This document shows, one piece after another, positions 1-7,701 of a stretch of DNA of 22,307 nt. The first letter of the stretch is position 1. Every line of letters starts with the position of its first letter. The stretch lies in contig CAZEJK010000076.1 in the NCBI GenBank assembly GCA_964512045.1, positions 1-22,307 on the forward strand, read 5' to 3'. Both the position numbers and the translations under genes were made by a program. Source of the DNA: CAZEJK01 sp964512045 (lineage in GTDB: Bacteria; Acidobacteriota; Thermoanaerobaculia; Thermoanaerobaculales; Sulfomarinibacteraceae). The notes under the pieces are model-generated. The model searched no databases. It was not told the DNA's origin and saw nothing but the letters and a program-made list of their open reading frames with translations.

Positions 1-285
1 GAAGAGGATGAAGAGCTGCTCGAGCAGAAACTGCTGAATGTCGACGATGTGGAGGCACTGAAAACGATTGTGCCTGTTGCCGACGCCGTCGTGCCGGTAA
101 TCGAACGGGAATACGAGGCGGTCTACCAGACACAAACGGCTGATATCAGACTGACCGGCACGGTACCCGATTTTTTCCGGTTAATGAACCTGCAAATCCG
201 TAAGGGCGGTTATTTTTCGAACATGGATAATAATGCCTATCAACGGGTCTGCATCCTGGGCTGCGATATCGCCCGCGAGCTGTTC
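1..285 (+). other. MacB-type ABC transporter permease fragment fused in frame to parE
   Basis: The translation of this stretch resembles the periplasmic core domain of MacB/FtsX-type permeases. It has DDVEALKTIVPVADAV near the start, then TVPDFFRLMNLQIRKGGYF, then RVCILGCDIARELF, matching the family pattern 'TpdYfevrn.....GrfF ... rVavLG..va.eLF'. Base composition is visibly less GC-rich than the rest of the window, with many A/T third positions. The change to ParE falls exactly at GAGCTGTTC (277-285), which encodes the ELF found both in MacB-like 'xELF' and in ParE 'ELFLVEGD'. A short shared word at the junction, the composition change and the window edge together point to a chimeric assembly or a recent rearrangement. 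Family assignment is from pattern recognition only. Confidence 0.65.
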
Positions 286-930
286 TTGGTGGAGGGCGAC
301 TCGGCGGGGGGCTCGGCCAAGCAGGCCAGGGACCGCGAGTTCCAGGCAGTGATGCCACTGCGAGGGAAGATCCTCAACACCTGGGAGGTCGATTCAGCAG
401 AGGTCCTGGCCTCGCAGGAGATCCACGATATCTCCATCGCCATCGGTGTCGAACCAGGGACCGACCAGCTGGATGGCCTGCGGTACGACAAGATCTGCAT
501 TCTGGCCGATGCCGACTCGGACGGGCTGCACATCGCAACATTGCTGTGCGCACTGTTCGTGCGTCACTTTCCGGCACTGGTGAAGGGTGGCCACGTGTAT
601 GTGGCAATGCCGCCGCTGTACCGGATCGATGTCGGCAAGGAGGTGTTCTATGCCCTTGACGACGATGAGAAGCAGGGAATCGTAGACCGGATCGTTGCCG
701 AGAAACGACGGGGCACGATCAACGTGCAACGGTTCAAAGGGCTCGGCGAGATGAACCCCCTCCAGCTCCGCGAGACTGCGATGGCGCCGGACACCCGACG
801 CCTCGTGCAGCTCACCCTGACCGACGGCGACAGCACGGAGTCGTTGATGGATATGTTGCTGGCCAAGAAACGGACTGCCGACAGACGGAAGTGGCTGGAG
901 GTGAAAGGTGATCGCGCAGATGTGGTGTGA
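1..930 (+). CDS. parE: DNA topoisomerase IV subunit B, C-terminal part (partial; 5' end is foreign sequence)
   Basis: From about base 280 the frame encodes the TOPRIM and C-terminal region of ParE, the ATPase subunit of topoisomerase IV, which decatenates daughter chromosomes together with ParC. The TOPRIM motif EGDSAGG starts at base 292 and the metal-binding DADSDG lies at 508-525. These are followed by the conserved block RFKGLGEMNP and an ending with MDMLLAKKR, close to gammaproteobacterial ParE. The frame is open from base 1, so the true start is outside the window. The residues encoded before about base 277 do not belong to ParE: the usual run of residues ahead of ELFLVEGDSAGG is absent and replaced by a MacB-like permease segment (see the next feature). 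The stop codon TGA at 928-930 lies 14 bases before the preferred parC start, as expected for a parEC operon. Identity of the 3' part is very secure; integrity of the gene is not. Confidence 0.9.
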   Translation, partial: EEDEELLEQKLLNVDDVEALKTIVPVADAVVPVIEREYEAVYQTQTADIRLTGTVPDFFRLMNLQIRKGGYFSNMDNNAYQRVCILGCDIARELFLVEGDSAGGSAKQARDREFQAVMPLRGKILNTWEVDSAEVLASQEIHDISIAIGVEPGTDQLDGLRYDKICILADADSDGLHIATLLCALFVRHFPALVKGGHVYVAMPPLYRIDVGKEVFYALDDDEKQGIVDRIVAEKRRGTINVQRFKGLGEMNPLQLRETAMAPDTRRLVQLTLTDGDSTESLMDMLLAKKRTADRRKWLEVKGDRADVV

Positions 931-944
931 GCGAGGTGCCGTTG

Positions 945-3239
945 ATGAGTGAGCAGTTGGACTTCGTTTTCGAGAACGTCGAGCAGCGCGGCGTGGCCTC
1001 GTTTGCCGAGAAGGCGTACCTCGACTACTCGATGTACGTCATTCTCGATCGCGCGCTGCCGAGCCTGGCGGACGGTCTCAAGCCGGTCCAGCGCCGGATC
1101 TTGTACGCGATGTCGGAGCTGGGGCTGAAGGCCACATCCAAGTTCAAGAAGTCGGCGCGCACCATCGGTGATGTCCTCGGCAAGTACCATCCGCACGGCG
1201 ATAGCGCCTGCTATGAGGCGATGGTGCTGATGGCACAGGATTTCTCCACGCGCTACGCGCTCGTGGACGGGCAGGGGAACTGGGGCTCGGTCGACGATCC
1301 CAAGTCGTTTGCGGCGATGCGCTACACGGAGGCTCGGCTGGCGCGGTACTCGGAGGTGCTGCTCTCCGAGCTCGCGCAGGGTACCGTGGACTGGACACCG
1401 AACTTCGATGGAACCATGGAGGAGCCCGCGGTGCTGCCCGCGCGGCTACCGAACGTGCTCCTCAACGGCGCCAGCGGCATTGCGGTCGGCATGGCCACCG
1501 ACATCCCGCCACACAACCTGCGCGAGGTGACAGCAGCGTGCGTGTATCTCCTGGAGCACCCGAAAGCAACCGTCGAGGAGCTGTGCGAGCTGGTTCCCGG
1601 CCCGGACTTTCCGTCGGCATCCGAGATTGTCACGCCCCTCGACGAGCTACAACGGATCTACGCCACCGGTACCGGGACAATCCGCAACCGGGCCGTCTAC
1701 CACCGTGAGAACGGGGACATCGTGGTGACGGCGCTCCCGTACCACGCCTCGGGCTCGAAGATCCTGGAGCAGGTTGCGACGCAGATGCGCAACAAGAAGC
1801 TGCCGATGGTCGTCGATCTGCGCGACGAGTCCGATCACGAGAACCCGACGCGTCTGGTGATTGTCCCGCGCTCGAACCGCGTCGATGCGGACGCGCTGAT
1901 GGCGCACCTGTTTGCAACCACTGACCTGGAGCGGACCCAACGGGTCAACCTGAACATGATCGGTATCGACGGCAAGCCACAGGTCAAGGGGCTTGTCGCG
2001 GTCCTCGGCGAGTGGCTCGAGTTCCGCACGGCGACGGTGCGGCGGCGGCTGGAGTTTCGGCGCGATCGGCTCCGGCGACGGTTGCATATCGTCGAGGGTT
2101 TGCTGGCGGCGTACCTCAATCTCGACGAGGTGATCCGGATCATCCGCACCGAGGACGAGCCGAAGCCGGTGCTGATGCGCCGGTTCGATCTCAGCGACGT
2201 GCAGGCGGAGGCGATCCTCGAGACCAAGCTGCGCCATCTGGCCAAGCTCGAGGAGATGAAGATCCGCGGCGAGCTGGACGATCTGGCGCGAGAGCTCGCC
2301 GAGCTGGAGGATACCCTCGGCTCGAAACGGCGTTTGCGAACGCTGATCCGGACCGAGCTCGAGGCGGACGCCGACACGTATGGCGACGCGCGACGCTCTC
2401 GGATCGTCGAGCGCTCGGAGGCGCAGGCGTTTCGCGAGGACCAGCTGGTGCCGTCCGAGCAGATCACCGTCGTGCTCTCCGCTGGGGGCTGGGTCCGAGC
2501 TGCCAAAGGCCACGACGTGGATCCGTCGACGTTGCCGTACAAGTCCGGCGACCGGTTTCTGTCGGCTGCACCCGGGCGCTCGAGCCAGTCGGCGTGCTTC
2601 CTGGACTCCACGGGCAGAAGCTACTCGGTGGCAGCCCACACCCTGCCTTCGGCGCGTGGTTACGGCGAGCCGTTGACCGGTCGGGTGAGCCCGCCACCTG
2701 GCGCTTCGTTCGTGGCGGCGGTGATGGGCGAGCCCGAGGATCGCGTGCTCTTGGCGACCGATGCCGGCTACGGCTTCGTGACGCGTGCGGGGGAGCTCGT
2801 GGCGAAGAACCGGGCCGGCAAGGTTGTGCTGACCGTGCCGAAGGGAGCACGGGTGCTGCCGCCCGTCCCGGTGGTGGACGTGGACAGCGACCTGCTGGTG
2901 GCGGTCTCTCACCAAGGCAGGATGCTCATGTTCCCGGTGGCAGATCTTCCCGAGCTGGCGCGAGGGAAAGGCAACAAGATCGTCCAGATTCCACCGAAGA
3001 AGCTCGCCGATCGCAGCGAGTATCTCGCGCACTTGGCGGTGGTGCCGATAGACGGGGCGCTGTTGGTGCATGCCGGCAAGCGTTTTATGCGTCTGCGCGC
3101 CTCGGAGCTGGAGGCCTACCGCGGTCGGCGGGGGTTGCGCGGTCAGCCGCTGCCGCGCGGTTTTCGCAACGTGGATCGGCTGGAGCTGGAGCTGGAGCTG
3201 AGCGAGCCGGAGGTCGAGGAGCCCGAGCGTGCCGGTTGA
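945..3239 (+). CDS. parC: DNA topoisomerase IV subunit A
   Basis: ParC is the DNA-cleaving and rejoining subunit of topoisomerase IV. The 764-residue protein shows the winged-helix cleavage domain with YHPHGDSACYE (residues 81-91) and the catalytic tyrosine in AAMRYTEAR (Tyr127). A tower/coiled-coil region with LRHLAKLEEMKIRGEL follows, then a C-terminal beta-pinwheel with repeats such as GRVSPPPGASFVAAVMG and GKGNKIVQIP. The positions equivalent to E. coli Ser80 and Glu84 are Ser87 and Glu91, the quinolone-sensitive residues. I prefer ATG 945 because GAGG at 933-936 is eight bases upstream; GTG 927, overlapping the parE stop, is possible but has no well-placed ribosome-binding site. The 3' end overlaps the next gene by 11 bases. 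Length and domain order are normal for the family. Confidence 0.95.
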   Translation: MSEQLDFVFENVEQRGVASFAEKAYLDYSMYVILDRALPSLADGLKPVQRRILYAMSELGLKATSKFKKSARTIGDVLGKYHPHGDSACYEAMVLMAQDFSTRYALVDGQGNWGSVDDPKSFAAMRYTEARLARYSEVLLSELAQGTVDWTPNFDGTMEEPAVLPARLPNVLLNGASGIAVGMATDIPPHNLREVTAACVYLLEHPKATVEELCELVPGPDFPSASEIVTPLDELQRIYATGTGTIRNRAVYHRENGDIVVTALPYHASGSKILEQVATQMRNKKLPMVVDLRDESDHENPTRLVIVPRSNRVDADALMAHLFATTDLERTQRVNLNMIGIDGKPQVKGLVAVLGEWLEFRTATVRRRLEFRRDRLRRRLHIVEGLLAAYLNLDEVIRIIRTEDEPKPVLMRRFDLSDVQAEAILETKLRHLAKLEEMKIRGELDDLARELAELEDTLGSKRRLRTLIRTELEADADTYGDARRSRIVERSEAQAFREDQLVPSEQITVVLSAGGWVRAAKGHDVDPSTLPYKSGDRFLSAAPGRSSQSACFLDSTGRSYSVAAHTLPSARGYGEPLTGRVSPPPGASFVAAVMGEPEDRVLLATDAGYGFVTRAGELVAKNRAGKVVLTVPKGARVLPPVPVVDVDSDLLVAVSHQGRMLMFPVADLPELARGKGNKIVQIPPKKLADRSEYLAHLAVVPIDGALLVHAGKRFMRLRASELEAYRGRRGLRGQPLPRGFRNVDRLELELELSEPEVEEPERAG

Positions 3240-3945
3240 TCCGGGCCTGCGAGATCGACTTCTCAACGACCTGGACAGCTCGCGCGGAGTGCTCCACGCA
3301 ACTGCAGTCTGGGCGGCGCCAGACGGGGCTCGGGTCACCATCCGCCCGAACCAGTGGGCGCCGGAAAGCCCAACAGACCGGTGGGTTCTCGACGCCGTGC
3401 GCGCGTGGGCGGAGGTGGTGGTAACGACCGGCGCGAACCTTCGTGCCGAGCCGGAGCTGGAGATTGCCGTGCGCGACCTGGCACTGAAAGGTTGGCGCAA
3501 CGAGCAGCTGGGGCGGGTCCAGCGTCCGGCTCGGGTCGTACTGACCCGAGGCGCCGACCTGCCCGTCGACCACGCCGTCGTGACGGCTCCAGGTCCCGTG
3601 CTCATCGCGACCCGGCCGGAGGCGGTGGAGCGTGTTCGCGATGCGGTGCCCGCTGCGGAGGTGGTGGCCGACACGCGGATGGGAGTCCGTAAGGTCGTCG
3701 AGCTGCTCAATCGTCGTGCCTGGTCGCGGATCTCCATCGAGGCGGGACCGTCAAGCTCGTGGGAGCTGTATGAGGCGCCGACGATGGTGCACCATCTGCT
3801 GCTGTCGACCTTCTGGGGTACGCTCGACCCAAGGGCTCGGGCAGACGCTCTGGATGTCCGTGCTGTGCGTCTCGAGGAGCGATGGTGCTCGGAGCTCCGA
3901 GAGCCGAGCGGTCGCTGGACGGTGGCGTTGTACGACGTGCGGTGA
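3229..3945 (+). CDS. RibD C-terminal / dihydrofolate-reductase-like protein
   Basis: The 238-residue product resembles the reductase domain shared by RibD (riboflavin synthesis) and DHFR-fold proteins, which bind NADPH. Visible features are an N-terminal segment like 'S.DGri' (VWAAPDGARVTI), the pattern DAVRAWAEVVVTTGANLRAEPEL equivalent to 'lRa.aDailvG..TvraE', and IEAGPSSSWELYEAP in place of the usual 'EGGp.l...ll'. The motif is diverged (EAGPSS rather than EGGPTL) and there is no deaminase domain, so a role in riboflavin synthesis is not assured and the substrate is unknown. The GTG start is supported by GAGGAG at 3216-3221 with a seven-base gap. The gene overlaps the parC end by 11 bases, suggesting translational coupling. 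The overlap looks organisational; no functional link to topoisomerase IV is implied. Confidence 0.7.
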   Translation: MPVDPGLRDRLLNDLDSSRGVLHATAVWAAPDGARVTIRPNQWAPESPTDRWVLDAVRAWAEVVVTTGANLRAEPELEIAVRDLALKGWRNEQLGRVQRPARVVLTRGADLPVDHAVVTAPGPVLIATRPEAVERVRDAVPAAEVVADTRMGVRKVVELLNRRAWSRISIEAGPSSSWELYEAPTMVHHLLLSTFWGTLDPRARADALDVRAVRLEERWCSELREPSGRWTVALYDVR

Positions 3946-4016
3946 CGTGTAGCGTGCGGCCGGGAGTCGGTTGCGACGCGGTCACCGTCGTCGGTGCGGA
4001 CGCAGGCGCTCGCCGG

Positions 4017-4045
4017 TTGCGTTGGCGATCGGGGATTCGTAAGCT
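4017..4045 (+). promoter_or_regulatory. Candidate sigma-70-type promoter for the NYN gene
   Basis: TTGCGT (4017-4022) and TAAGCT (4040-4045) are separated by 17 bases, and a ribosome-binding site AGGAGG (4057-4062) follows. Position and spacing fit a housekeeping promoter driving the gene at 4068. Assigned by eye. Confidence 0.4.
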
Positions 4046-4067
4046 CGGGACGCATCAGGAGGATCGG

Positions 4068-5609
4068 ATGGATCGGCTTCGCGCGGCATTGTTCGTGGAC
4101 TTCGACAACGTGTTCCTCGGGCTCCGGAGCCAGGATCCGGCGGCTGCGGACCGCTTCGCCACCGACCCGGGCAGGTGGGTGCGCTGGCTCTGTGCAGCGT
4201 ACCGGCCGGATCCTGCTGCAGTAGATCGCGTGATGCTCATGCGGATCTGCTATCTGAACCCGCGGTCGTTCGGGTCGTTTCGACCGTACTTCACCAGTGC
4301 GGCGTTTCGGGTGGTGGACTGCCCGCCGCTGACCTACAGCGGCAAGACCAGCGCAGATGTGTACATGGTGATGGATATTCTCGACGCCCTCGGCCACGAG
4401 ACCAGGTTTGACGAGTTCGTGATCCTCTCGGGAGATGCCGACTTCACTCCGGTGCTACTGCGGCTCCGGGCGCACGACCGACGGACCATGATCCTCCAGA
4501 CCGGACCCACCGCCGAGGCACTTCTCGCTTCAGCGGACTGTGTCATCGATACCGACAGGTTCGTCGAGGACGCTCTCGGTATGTCCTACACCGCTCCGAT
4601 GCCACGTCCGGAGCAGCGTGCCGTCGCATCCGACACCCAGCTCGAGGAGGTGGCTGCGGAGCTGTACAGGGTGGCGAGCATCGAGGGTCCGATCCCGGCG
4701 GCGGAGCTCGCCCGGCGCGTGCTCGTCCCGTTGCCCGAGTTCCGTGCCAGCGAGGTGCGGTGGTTCGGGTTCGGCTCGCTGCGCTCGTTGACCACGCACC
4801 TGGTGGACCTGCGGGACGACCTCGAGCTGGTGGAGCACGACGAGACGTGGGAGGTTGCTGTCCGCAAGCTGGGGGGTGGCGCGCCGGGAGATGCGACCGA
4901 CGTTCCGTCTGGCATTGCTGATGAGGAGCGACAGGAGCTGAAGCAGAAGGTCCAGCGCGCAGTGGAACGACTGGTGTCGAACGCAGCCTCGCCGGTTCCG
5001 ATGGCGTTTGCCGCCCAGAGGGTCGTGGATGAGGTGGGCGATATCGTGCTGTCCAGCCGCTGGCTGGGGGCGGGCACGTTCAAGGAGCTGCTCCGCGGCA
5101 TGGATGAGCTGAGCGTCGTGCTGTCTCCGGTGAGAGCGGGTCTTCTGTACGACCCGACGCAGCATGCGCCCCCGGAGGAGGTGGAGCACGACCGGTCGTG
5201 GATCTGGTCGCCGGAGCTCGCCGAGCTGGCGAGCAAGATCTCGCGAGTCACCGGAGCTCCCCGTTTGACGCCGGATGAGTACGCGGCGCTCTTTCGGGCC
5301 ATCTCGGACGAGGTGGCAGCCCACGGATTCCAGCTGAACGCGACGTCGAAGGCAGCGCGCGACCGCTGCGCGGAGCGGGGCTGGACCGTGTCACGGCCGA
5401 GCGCCTCCTTCGTGCTGCGCGGTCTCCAGTACGCAGGTCATCGTTTCGGTACCGTGGAAGGAGACAGGGCGGAGGAGCTCGCCCAGCTGTTCCGGCGCAA
5501 CGTGGTCACCCTGTGCGACAACGCGCAGCTCGAGCTCGACGAACGGGACCTGGAGCTTCTCGATACCTGGATCACCGCGTCTCCGAGCGAGGCCACTCCC
5601 GATCAGTGA
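4068..5609 (+). CDS. NYN domain (PIN-like nuclease) protein with LOTUS/winged-helix-like domains
   Basis: The 513-residue protein begins with a NYN domain (about residues 5-170), a PIN-fold family linked to RNA cleavage and processing. The acidic residues expected of the fold are present: FVDFDN (Asp11, Asp13), SADVYM (Asp97) and LSGDADF (Asp123, Asp125). Downstream are segments that look like OST-HTH/LOTUS or other winged-helix modules: one around residues 185-265 (ELYRVASIEGPIPAAELARR ... WFGFGSLRSL), a second around 285-360 and a third near 375-470. The start ATG has AGGAGG five bases upstream. An upstream in-frame extension exists but lacks such a signal. The gene stands alone, 122 bases after the RibD-like gene. 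No membrane segment or signal peptide is seen. The RNA substrate is unknown; assignment of the NYN domain is firmer than that of the C-terminal modules. Confidence 0.8.
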   Translation: MDRLRAALFVDFDNVFLGLRSQDPAAADRFATDPGRWVRWLCAAYRPDPAAVDRVMLMRICYLNPRSFGSFRPYFTSAAFRVVDCPPLTYSGKTSADVYMVMDILDALGHETRFDEFVILSGDADFTPVLLRLRAHDRRTMILQTGPTAEALLASADCVIDTDRFVEDALGMSYTAPMPRPEQRAVASDTQLEEVAAELYRVASIEGPIPAAELARRVLVPLPEFRASEVRWFGFGSLRSLTTHLVDLRDDLELVEHDETWEVAVRKLGGGAPGDATDVPSGIADEERQELKQKVQRAVERLVSNAASPVPMAFAAQRVVDEVGDIVLSSRWLGAGTFKELLRGMDELSVVLSPVRAGLLYDPTQHAPPEEVEHDRSWIWSPELAELASKISRVTGAPRLTPDEYAALFRAISDEVAAHGFQLNATSKAARDRCAERGWTVSRPSASFVLRGLQYAGHRFGTVEGDRAEELAQLFRRNVVTLCDNAQLELDERDLELLDTWITASPSEATPDQ

Positions 5610-5649
5610 AGTCCGAATTCGTGGCGCTCGCGACGCATCCGTTGAGCGA

Positions 5650-5673
5650 CTTGAGATCCGCATCTTCGAAGAT
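5650..5673 (+). repeat. Short intergenic repeat, copy 1, with a 12-base palindrome
   Basis: The block starting CTTGAGATC and running through CGCATCTTCGA recurs at 17545-17567, with only two single-base indels. It lies 41 bases downstream of the NYN gene stop. It contains the perfect palindrome ATCTTCGAAGAT (5662-5673), which could form a small hairpin in RNA. Confidence 0.6.
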
Positions 5674-5690
5674 CCGAGGCATCCGCCGGG

Positions 5691-5750
5691 GACCGGATGG
5701 TCGGGATCCGGCTGTCGGGGCGGGGGCCAGGACCGGGACCGGGCTCGAGC
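5691..5750 (-). repeat. GC-rich dispersed intergenic repeat, copy A (inverted)
   Basis: The reverse complement contains a run of CCCGGTCCCGG, CCTGG, GCCGGATCCCG and CCATCCGG, in similar order to copies at 7331-7410, 11138-11230 and 17649-17735. On the plus strand it has four runs of three or more G (GGGG, GGGGG, GGG, GGG), so quadruplex formation is conceivable. It separates the NYN gene from the sigma-54 regulator. It reads as low-complexity Gly/Pro codons but has no start signal. Confidence 0.55.
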
Positions 5751-5798
5751 GTCGTCGATCGTGGAAAGAACACATCAGCTGTGGTCCCAGGCTGTGTG

Positions 5799-5823
5799 TG
5801 GACAGATCTGTCCAGTGTACACT
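5799..5823 (+). promoter_or_regulatory. Overlapping palindromic operator candidates upstream of the sigma-54 regulator
   Basis: TGGACAGATCTGTCCA (5799-5814) is a perfect 16-base palindrome, and AGTGTACACT (5814-5823) is a perfect 10-base palindrome abutting it. The composite CTGTCCAGTGTACA (5808-5821) differs by one base from CTGTTCAGTGTACA at 7518-7531, upstream of the octaheme cytochrome operon. The elements end only eight bases before the ribosome-binding site of the regulator gene, a position suited to autorepression. Confidence 0.6.
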
Positions 5824-5840
5824 TTCCGCGAGGAGGTGCC

Positions 5841-7217
<1,377 letters not shown>

Positions 7218-7330
7218 CGTGAGCGGCGGGGGCCGCAACCAAAGTCATGCTCCGACGGCGCCGATCCTGCGCCGCCTGGCAGTTCGGTGCTCGGTGTTGA
7301 CGTTGAGGTTCCCCATCCACCCAGTCTCCC

Positions 7331-7410
7331 TCGCAGGAGTGACGGGACCACAGCCCGGATCCGGATCGGGACCCGGGCCCGACCCAGGTCCCGCCCGCCG
7401 GATCCCGCGA
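7331..7410 (+). repeat. GC-rich dispersed intergenic repeat, copy B
   Basis: Begins with TCGCAGGAGTGACG, shared almost exactly with copy C and partly with copy D, then CAGCCCGGATCCGGATCGGG, ACCCAGGTCCCG and CCGGATCCC. It lies 114 bases downstream of the sigma-54 activator stop and upstream of the activating region of the cytochrome operon. No open reading frame with a credible start covers it. Confidence 0.6.
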
Positions 7411-7494
7411 TAGTGCTCCGCTGTCCGAAGGTGCGCCGGCTTGAGTTGCCAATGGAGCCGTGCCTCTCGGCTCGATCGGGGCAGACGATCAATT

Positions 7495-7532
7495 GTTCAG
7501 TTGTTAACTGAACGCTACTGTTCAGTGTACAG
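7495..7532 (+). promoter_or_regulatory. Candidate upstream activating sites for the sigma-54 activator
   Basis: GTTCAGTT (7495-7502) and AACTGAAC (7506-7513) form an inverted repeat around a three-base spacer. Five bases later CTGTTCAGTGTACAG (7518-7532) is a 15-base near-palindrome with one mismatched pair. The unit GTTCAGT therefore occurs three times in 38 bases, twice direct and once inverted. The block is about 110-145 bases upstream of the -24 element, the usual enhancer distance, and shares a 13-of-14 base word with the region before the activator gene. Confidence 0.65.
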
Positions 7533-7574
7533 ATGCAGCGGGATCGCCGGTGGTGCGTCGCGACCCGAGGTTTC

Positions 7575-7629
7575 ACTCGTAAATATATTGCTCACAGTAA
7601 CATAGCGGCTCTTGAGATGTAGGCTCAAG
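7575..7629 (+). promoter_or_regulatory. AT-rich bend region with a weak IHF-like match and a small inverted repeat
   Basis: Between the activating sites and the promoter lies the most AT-rich patch of this intergenic region. AAATATATTGCTC (7581-7593) loosely resembles an IHF site on the minus strand. CTTGAG (7611-7616) and CTCAAG (7624-7629) form an inverted repeat with a seven-base spacer, 11 bases before the -24 element. DNA looping would be expected here for a sigma-54 promoter. Both assignments are weak. Confidence 0.25.
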
Positions 7630-7639
7630 AAGCTTGACG

Positions 7640-7656
7640 TTGGCACATCCTGTGCT
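7640..7656 (+). promoter_or_regulatory. Sigma-54 (-24/-12) promoter of the octaheme cytochrome operon
   Basis: TTGGCACATCCTGTGCT matches the consensus YTGGCACR-N4-TTGCW. The invariant GG (7642-7643) and GC (7654-7655) have exact spacing; the one clear deviation is G for T at the start of the -12 box. Transcription should begin near 7667, giving a leader of about 35 bases before ATG 7702 with its AGGAGG (7691-7696). Confidence 0.8.
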
Positions 7657-7701
7657 GTTGAGCACCGCGACCGGCCCACCGGTCGCACGCAGGAGGTGCT
7701 G

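Noticed and set aside
1..300. Intein in ParE as the explanation for the foreign residues
   Set aside because: The residues before ELFLVEGD lack an intein C-terminal splice motif (His-Asn before Cys/Ser/Thr) and instead match a MacB-type permease.
1647..4397. Very long minus-strand open frame (916 codons) antisense to parC and the RibD-like gene
   Set aside because: It covers well-supported plus-strand genes, is rich in Arg/His/Pro as expected for antisense GC-rich sequence, and shows no known motif.
5697..5840. N-terminal extension of the sigma-54 activator from ATG 5697
   Set aside because: It translates repeat copy A into Gly/Pro low complexity and runs through the operator palindromes; GTG 5841 has a strong ribosome-binding site.
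7612..7701. N-terminal extension of the octaheme cytochrome from TTG 7612
   Set aside because: It would include the sigma-54 promoter and displace the signal peptide from the N-terminus.
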